Positions 59,208 through 64,000 of a stretch of DNA of 64,000 nt are shown piece by piece (within the stretch, counting starts at the first letter, position 1; each line of letters begins with the position of its first letter). The DNA comes from Nitratireductor sp. XY-223. GTDB taxonomy: Bacteria; Pseudomonadota; Alphaproteobacteria; Rhizobiales; Rhizobiaceae. The translations under genes were made by a program, and so were the position numbers. The DNA lies in contig NZ_SPNT01000001.1 in NCBI RefSeq assembly GCF_004959855.1, positions 1,240,001-1,304,000 of the forward strand, given 5' to 3'. The notes below the pieces were generated by a model. It ran no database searches. It was not told the origin of the DNA and worked only from the letters and a program-made list of their open reading frames with translations.

Positions 59208-60683
59208 ATGGCCGGGGCAATATTCCTGATAACCATGGCGGTTTCCGGTTTGCTCGCGCTGCTGGTTCCGGCGATCCTCGTGGCCGTGGCGCATTCGGAG
59301 GTGGCGCTGGCGACCGACATGCTGCTGCTGTTCGCGGTAGGCAGCTTCGTGGCGGTGGCTGTCATCACGGCTTTGTCCGGCAGGGTCAAGAAGACTGAGC
59401 GGGCCTTTACCTACCTCGCACTGGTGGGCGTGTGGGCCGTGACGCCGTTGATTGCCGGGCTGTTCTATGTCGTGCTCGCGGAACTTCCTTTCCTGCCGGC
59501 CTGGTTCGAGGCCGTCGGCGCGCTGACCACTTCGGGCGCGACCGTGCTGGTGCGGGAAAACGCGCCCGCGGGCCTGCTGTTCTGGCGCAGTTCCACCGAA
59601 TGGTATGGCGGGTTCCTCGCGCTAGCGTCGATCGTGCACGTCCTGGCGCCGGCCGGTTTCGGCGGCCTGCAGACCTCCGACAGCCGCATGCTCTCGGCCA
59701 ATCCGGATCACGGGCTGTTCCGGCTGGAAACCTACGGAACGCTGGCGCTGCAGTACGGAATCATCACCGGTCTTGTCTTTTTCGGATTGATGGTGTTCGG
59801 CGTTAACCCGCTGAACGCGATGATGTTGAGCATGATCTCGGCAGCGACCGGCGGATTCCTGCCGTTCACCGGGCCGCTTGAGGAGAATATCGGCAGGGGT
59901 GCCGCGACGGTCATGGCGCTCGGCCTTTGCCTTGGAACGATGAGTGTCTTCTGGCGCCGCAACATCCTGCGCCGGCCCAAGCGGATCTTCCAGAACAATC
60001 TCGAGGCCACAATCGTCGTCGCCGTCATCCTGGCGCTCACAATCGCCTATGCGGCCCGCATACTGGACGTATCGGGCGGCTCGATGCGGGAAGGGCTCCT
60101 GGCGGCCCTGCAGGAGGGTTTCTTCACCGCGTCATCGCTGGTTGCTACGAGCGGCATTGAAACCCGACCGGGTGTCATCGCGTTGCTGCCGAGCGTCGTC
60201 GTGCTGGCGATCATTTTTGTCGGGGCAGGGGTCTATTCGACGTCCGGAGGCGTGAAGGTCTTCCGCATCGGCGCCATGTGGGTATACACGATCGCGGAAC
60301 TCAACCGGCTGATCTATCCGAACAGCGTCGACCGCCACCGGTTCGGCGATCTCCTGATCGATCCCAAATCCATGCAGGCGATCTGGACCTATTTCATCAT
60401 CGCCGTCCTTGTTGTCGGCACCGGTGCGATGCTGCTGGCCCTGACGGCAACGGGCTTCGAGGCGGCAATCGTCATGTCGGTCTCGTTCTTTTCCAACGCC
60501 AGTCCGGTCTACGACGCGCTTCGGCCGCTGGCGAGCGAAGCAACCTTGCAGGACTGGCCGACCTTTCAGGAACTTCCGCAAAAGATCACCTACGTGATCT
60601 CGATCCTGCTCATGACCATCGGCCGCCTGGAGGTGCTCGTCATATTCGCGGTCCTGAATATCCGCTATTGGTACAACCGGTAG
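59208..60683 (+). CDS. trkH: Trk potassium uptake channel subunit TrkH
   Basis: A 491-residue membrane protein of the TrkH/KtrB superfamily. It has repeated membrane-pore-membrane units with selectivity-filter-like segments such as GALTTSGATVL, SAATGGFLPF, VATSGIETRP and FFSNASPVY. It takes up K+ with TrkA. It sits between trkA and hfq, where many rhizobia instead carry a D-amino-acid aminotransferase (dat), as I recall. Confidence 0.93.
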   Translation: MAGAIFLITMAVSGLLALLVPAILVAVAHSEVALATDMLLLFAVGSFVAVAVITALSGRVKKTERAFTYLALVGVWAVTPLIAGLFYVVLAELPFLPAWFEAVGALTTSGATVLVRENAPAGLLFWRSSTEWYGGFLALASIVHVLAPAGFGGLQTSDSRMLSANPDHGLFRLETYGTLALQYGIITGLVFFGLMVFGVNPLNAMMLSMISAATGGFLPFTGPLEENIGRGAATVMALGLCLGTMSVFWRRNILRRPKRIFQNNLEATIVVAVILALTIAYAARILDVSGGSMREGLLAALQEGFFTASSLVATSGIETRPGVIALLPSVVVLAIIFVGAGVYSTSGGVKVFRIGAMWVYTIAELNRLIYPNSVDRHRFGDLLIDPKSMQAIWTYFIIAVLVVGTGAMLLALTATGFEAAIVMSVSFFSNASPVYDALRPLASEATLQDWPTFQELPQKITYVISILLMTIGRLEVLVIFAVLNIRYWYNR

Positions 60684-60881
60684 CGACGGAGGTCACGAAC
60701 GCTCAACCATAGCGTCAGACAGGCCGTTTTTAAGATTGCGGATTAGGTGTCGATTTGATAACCAACAAAGTGGTGTGTACTCGGAAGACAGACAGCTGAT
60801 ACGGAAAAATCGTCCCGCGATGGAGTTCAGGTACAGCCGTACAAGAAGAAAAAACCGGTAAGGACAAGGAAAACTGGCGCA
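60684..60881. promoter_or_regulatory. Upstream region of hfq
   Basis: A 198-bp gap with an A/T-rich stretch at about 60720-60765 that probably contains the hfq promoter, and an A-rich leader (AAGAAGAAAAAACC near 60844) before the start. Hfq often autoregulates by binding its own leader; the A-rich tract would suit this but it is not proof. No consensus promoter was identified. Confidence 0.35.
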
Positions 60882-61130
60882 ATGGCGGAGCGTTCACAGA
60901 ATCTGCAGGACCAATTTCTCAATACTGTCAGAAAACAAAAGGTACCCCTCACGATTTTCCTGATTAACGGCGTAAAGCTGACGGGCGTGGTCACATCTTT
61001 TGACAATTTCTGTGTTTTACTGCGCCGTGATGGCCATTCGCAGCTTGTCTACAAGCATGCGATCTCGACGATAATGCCGGGCCAGCCTATCCAGATGTTC
61101 GAAGGCGAAGAAGCGAGCCGTGAAGGCTGA
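60882..61130 (+). CDS. hfq: RNA chaperone Hfq
   Basis: An 82-residue Sm-like hexamer-forming protein that pairs small RNAs with messages. Sm1 begins [20 protein letters not shown] with [19 protein letters not shown], and the Sm2 signature [10 protein letters not shown] is intact. The C-terminal tail is short, as usual in alphaproteobacteria. It overlaps hflX by 11 bases. Confidence 0.97.
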   Translation: MAERSQNLQDQFLNTVRKQKVPLTIFLINGVKLTGVVTSFDNFCVLLRRDGHSQLVYKHAISTIMPGQPIQMFEGEEASREG

Positions 61131-62505
61131 TCAAAGCAGACACGAAAACAGCATCGGAAACAACCAGACGGAAACGGACGGGCGATGGGATGCCACCCGC
61201 GCGCTTGTCATTGTTCCCGTCCTGAAATCCGTGTCGCCCGCATCGGGCGGCGGCGAGCAGATATCCCGGCTATCGCGCCCCGGTGAAACACGGCTCGCGG
61301 AGGCCGTCGGACTGGCCGAGGCGATCGAGCTCGACGTCGTGCATGCCGATATCGTGGCGCTGAACACGGTCCGCCCGGCAACGCTGATCGGTTCCGGCAA
61401 GGTGGATGAGATCGCCGGTCTCGTCGTCAGCCTCGATGCCGGTCTCGTCATCGTCGACCACCCGTTGACACCGGTGCAGCAGCGCAACCTCGAAAAAGCC
61501 TGGAAGGCCAAGGTCATCGACCGCACCGGCCTGATCCTCGAAATATTCGGCCGGCGGGCTTCCACCAAGGAAGGGGTGCTGCAGGTGCAGCTTGCCCATC
61601 TGAACTACCAGAAGGGCCGGCTGGTCCGAAGCTGGACGCACCTTGAGCGCCAGCGCGGCGGCGCCGGTTTCATGGGCGGGCCCGGTGAAACACAGATCGA
61701 GGCCGACAGGCGCATCCTGCAGGAAAAGATCGTCCGGCTGGAGCGCGAGCTGGAGCAGGTCAGGCGGACACGGCAACTGCACCGGGCCAAGCGCAAGAAA
61801 GTACCGCATCCGGTCGTTGCCCTGGTGGGCTACACGAATGCCGGCAAGTCTACACTGTTCAACACGATCACCGGCGCCGGCGTGCTTGCCGAGGACATGC
61901 TTTTCGCCACGCTCGACCCGACCCTGCGGCGCATGACGCTGCCGCACGGGCGCATGGTGATCCTGTCGGATACCGTTGGCTTTATCTCGGACCTTCCGAC
62001 CCATCTGGTCGCCGCATTCCGTGCGACGCTTGAAGAGGTGCTCGAGGCCGACCTCGTCCTGCATGTGCGAGACATGTCCGATCCGGACAACCAGGCCCAT
62101 TGCGCCGATGTCCTGCGCATTCTTAGCGAGCTTGGCGTCAACCGGCCGGGATCAAGTCCCACCGAAATCATAGAGGTGTGGAACAAGATCGATCTGCTGC
62201 CGCAGACGGCGGTCGACGACATGATCGGCAAGTCGGCCTCATCGGATCGTGTTGCCGCTGTTTCAGCGGTGACGGGCAAGGGCATCGACGGGCTGCTCGC
62301 CCTGATCGAGGAGACCCTGTCGGGTACGCTGCTCAGCGAAACCGTGGTGCTTCGCCCCAGGGAGCTGTCGCATATGGCGTGGCTCTACGACCATGCCAAT
62401 GTGCTGGATCGCGACGACAAGGAGGACGGCAGTGTTGCGCTGGACCTGGAAATCACCCAGCACGAGATGGCCGAGTTCGAACGCCGCCGACGCGTTGCGT
62501 CGTAA
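61120..62505 (+). CDS. hflX: Ribosome-associated GTPase HflX
   Basis: A 461-residue GTPase that splits stalled or stressed ribosomes. The N-terminal HflX domain has [20 protein letters not shown] and [20 protein letters not shown], with [20 protein letters not shown] in between. The G domain has [16 protein letters not shown] (G1), [11 protein letters not shown] (G3) and WNKIDLL (G4). The start is GTG at 61120, inside hfq. The hfq-hflX pair is widely conserved. Confidence 0.95.
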   Translation: MKADQSRHENSIGNNQTETDGRWDATRALVIVPVLKSVSPASGGGEQISRLSRPGETRLAEAVGLAEAIELDVVHADIVALNTVRPATLIGSGKVDEIAGLVVSLDAGLVIVDHPLTPVQQRNLEKAWKAKVIDRTGLILEIFGRRASTKEGVLQVQLAHLNYQKGRLVRSWTHLERQRGGAGFMGGPGETQIEADRRILQEKIVRLERELEQVRRTRQLHRAKRKKVPHPVVALVGYTNAGKSTLFNTITGAGVLAEDMLFATLDPTLRRMTLPHGRMVILSDTVGFISDLPTHLVAAFRATLEEVLEADLVLHVRDMSDPDNQAHCADVLRILSELGVNRPGSSPTEIIEVWNKIDLLPQTAVDDMIGKSASSDRVAAVSAVTGKGIDGLLALIEETLSGTLLSETVVLRPRELSHMAWLYDHANVLDRDDKEDGSVALDLEITQHEMAEFERRRRVAS

Positions 62506-62523
62506 CACACTGTAATCGCATAA

Positions 62524-62934
62524 TTATTCACTATAAGACGGTTCGTACGCGCACGTCCTCGCGCCTTCGGGAATGACAACGCCCTGGAGCTTTCGCGACG
62601 TCCAGATGTGGGTGGCGTCGGAAAGATCCGGCGGCGTGTCCAGCGTGCCGCCCTTGACGCTGACCCTGTCCGGCCAGTCGCGGCCGATATGCCAGAGACG
62701 GGTGCCGCAGTCGGGGCAGAAATAGCAGTCGAGAACCCCGCCGGAATCGGTCGGCCTTGACCACGTTTTCGGCGATCCCCGCAGCAGTTCCACATCCGGC
62801 CGGTGCATGAAGACTGAGATGCCGAACGCCGACGAAGACTGCCGCTGACACTCACGGCAGTGGCAGACATAGGTCTCAACGGGATTGCCGTTCAGCCTGA
62901 AACGGATGGCGCCGCACTGGCATTGTCCGTCCAT
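62524..62934 (-). CDS. GFA-family (glutathione-dependent formaldehyde-activating-like) protein
   Basis: A 136-residue zinc-binding protein of the GFA/Mss4-like fold. The cysteine pattern is CQCGAIRF, CHCRECQRQSSSAFG and CPDCGTRLW. The family is named for S-hydroxymethylglutathione synthase, but most members have no proven activity. It is convergent with hflX (18 bases between stops) and lies downstream of mazG on the minus strand. Confidence 0.88.
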   Translation of the reverse strand: MDGQCQCGAIRFRLNGNPVETYVCHCRECQRQSSSAFGISVFMHRPDVELLRGSPKTWSRPTDSGGVLDCYFCPDCGTRLWHIGRDWPDRVSVKGGTLDTPPDLSDATHIWTSRKLQGVVIPEGARTCAYEPSYSE

Positions 62935-62974
62935 GATACCCGCGTCCTTACGCGCATTTGTTCAGGGCAGGGAC

Positions 62975-63796
62975 CTAGTCGTGCGCTTTGGCCTTGCCCC
63001 ACAGGTCTTCCATGCGATCGAGCGTGGCGGCATTGATGTCCTCACCAGCATCATCGAGCGCTTTCTCGATGAACGAAAACCGGCGGCGGAATTTCGAATT
63101 GGTTCCGCGCAATGCCATTTCCGGGTCGATATCGACATGGCGACCCAGATTGACGAGCGCAAATACAAGGTCGCCGAACTCGCTGCCGACCTTGTCCTTT
63201 TCACCGTGCGCCAGGGCCGCTTTCAGCTCGGCGATTTCCTCCTCGATCTTATCGAGCACCGGCGCGGCATCGCTCCAGTCAAAGCCGACCTTTGCGGCCT
63301 TCTGCTGCAGCTTGATCGCCTCGGAGAGCGCGGGCAGGGCGCGGGGCACACCGTCAAGCAGGCCCGCCTCGTCACTCGGGTCCTTGCCGTGTTTCAGGCG
63401 CCGTTGAGTGCGCTCGGCCTTCTCCAGCGCCTTGATCTCTTCCCATTGGATCTTGACCCCTTCGGGCGTGTCTGCGGAAGAGACCGCGAAGACGTGCGGA
63501 TGCCGTCGGATCATCTTGCGCGTGATGGCGTGAACGACATCGCCGAAATCAAATGCGCCGTCCTCCTCGGCCATGCGCGCGTGGAACACGACCTGCAGCA
63601 GCAGATCGCCAAGCTCGTCGCACAAATCGTCGAGGTCGTCGCGCTCGATTGCGTCCGCCACCTCGTAGGCTTCCTCGATCGTATAGGGCTTGATGGATTG
63701 AAAATCCTGCTCGACATCCCACGGGCAGCCAGATTGCGGATCGCGCAGCGCGGCCATGATTTCGATCAGGCGGTCGATATGTCGTGACGGTTCCAT
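62975..63796 (-). CDS. mazG: Nucleoside triphosphate pyrophosphohydrolase MazG
   Basis: A 273-residue tandem-domain MazG that hydrolyses NTPs or dNTPs to monophosphates. CPWDVEQDFQSIKPYTIEEA and EELGDLLLQ-type segment CDELGDLLLQVVFHARMAEE carry the metal-binding acidic residues. The second MazG domain includes EEEIAELKAALAHGEKDKVG. The ATG at 63796 (MEPSRHIDRLIEIMAAL) is preferred; the open frame extends upstream with a Cys/Arg-rich stretch that does not look real. Confidence 0.94.
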   Translation of the reverse strand: MEPSRHIDRLIEIMAALRDPQSGCPWDVEQDFQSIKPYTIEEAYEVADAIERDDLDDLCDELGDLLLQVVFHARMAEEDGAFDFGDVVHAITRKMIRRHPHVFAVSSADTPEGVKIQWEEIKALEKAERTQRRLKHGKDPSDEAGLLDGVPRALPALSEAIKLQQKAAKVGFDWSDAAPVLDKIEEEIAELKAALAHGEKDKVGSEFGDLVFALVNLGRHVDIDPEMALRGTNSKFRRRFSFIEKALDDAGEDINAATLDRMEDLWGKAKAHD

Positions 63797-63960
63797 GGCC
63801 GCATCTTTAACGGAACCGGATGCCGATGGACAGCGGTAAGAAAGGCACCGGCGACAATTCACGGTGCAGCAAACAAGCCCGGGCCGTTTTCGTGACAATC
63901 ACCACAGTCGTTTTCCTGATTATCCGGCACGATACGGAGATCGGGCAGGGAGGAACAACC

Positions 63961-64000
63961 ATGGTAACGCAATACTCCGAACTTCGATCGCACCTCAAAA
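63961..64000 (+). CDS. 5' end of a further gene (13 codons visible)
   Basis: An ATG at 63961 is preceded by a strong GGGAGGAA ribosome site and stays open to the window edge, reading MVTQYSELRSHLK. The SELRxxL pattern recalls the N-terminus of Phd/YefM-type antitoxins (YSELRQNL), which would suggest a toxin gene just outside the window. Thirteen residues cannot settle it. Confidence 0.4.
   Translation, partial: MVTQYSELRSHLK

Overview
The window looks like chromosomal DNA of an alphaproteobacterium of the order Hyphomicrobiales (Rhizobiales), probably a free-living or marine relative of Hoeflea or the Phyllobacteriaceae. The evidence is high GC content, a fused ispDF, the gene order dusB-ntrB-ntrC-ntrY-ntrX-trkA...hfq-hflX...mazG, the order trpD-trpC-moaC-moeA, and a pyruvate dehydrogenase operon whose E1 beta carries a lipoyl domain. 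The species is an inference. No rRNA, tRNA, CRISPR array, insertion sequence or phage gene was seen.

Layout. (1) 1-9.6 kb: an aerobic phenylacetate (paa) cluster. paaN runs off the left edge. Divergent from it are paaG-paaI-paaK and a TetR regulator, then paaX, then the epoxidase operon paaABCDE behind a textbook promoter overlapped by an inverted repeat. (2) 9.7-15.6 kb: an MFS carrier and a four-gene BMP-type ABC importer. (3) 15.6-21.1 kb, minus strand: moeA, moaC, trpC, trpD and a SurA/PpiD-type periplasmic folding factor. (4) 21.3-24.8 kb: tpiA, secG, pyrG and a GYD-domain gene. (5) 24.8-31.9 kb: an accessory block with a diheme cytochrome c plus parallel beta-helix pair of unknown function, a divergent TetR regulator, a two-subunit 2-oxoacid:acceptor oxidoreductase and a VOC protein. 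(6) 32.0-43.1 kb: eno, an unknown polytopic membrane protein, ftsB, pdhA-pdhB-pdhC, an HdeD-like gene, lpdA, a GlsB/YeaQ gene, lipA and a RatA/Coq10-like gene. (7) 43.3-48.6 kb: a complete branched-chain 2-oxoacid dehydrogenase operon with its own E3 and a small unknown gene. (8) 48.6-64 kb: cinA/pncC, ispDF, dusB, ntrBC, ntrYX, trkA, trkH, hfq, hflX, a GFA-family gene, mazG, and the first codons of one more gene.

Much of the window is a conserved rhizobial backbone (trp-moa, tpiA-secG-pyrG, eno-ftsB-pdh-lpd-lipA, ispDF-ntr-hfq) into which catabolic or accessory modules are set: paa plus transporters, cytochrome/beta-helix plus oxidoreductase, and bkd. Most modules supply acyl-CoA: phenylacetate breakdown, pyruvate oxidation, branched-chain 2-oxoacid oxidation and ferredoxin-type 2-oxoacid oxidation. 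lipA lies beside the two complexes that need lipoate.

The best candidate for an undescribed system is the secreted diheme cytochrome/beta-helix pair at 24.8-27.1 kb with its divergent TetR gene. This pair recurs in bacteria but, to my knowledge, has no assigned function. Second-line candidates are the membrane protein at 33.5 kb behind an AT-rich palindromic promoter, and the apparent two-regulator design of the paa cluster. All family names come from reading the translations; no database search was run.
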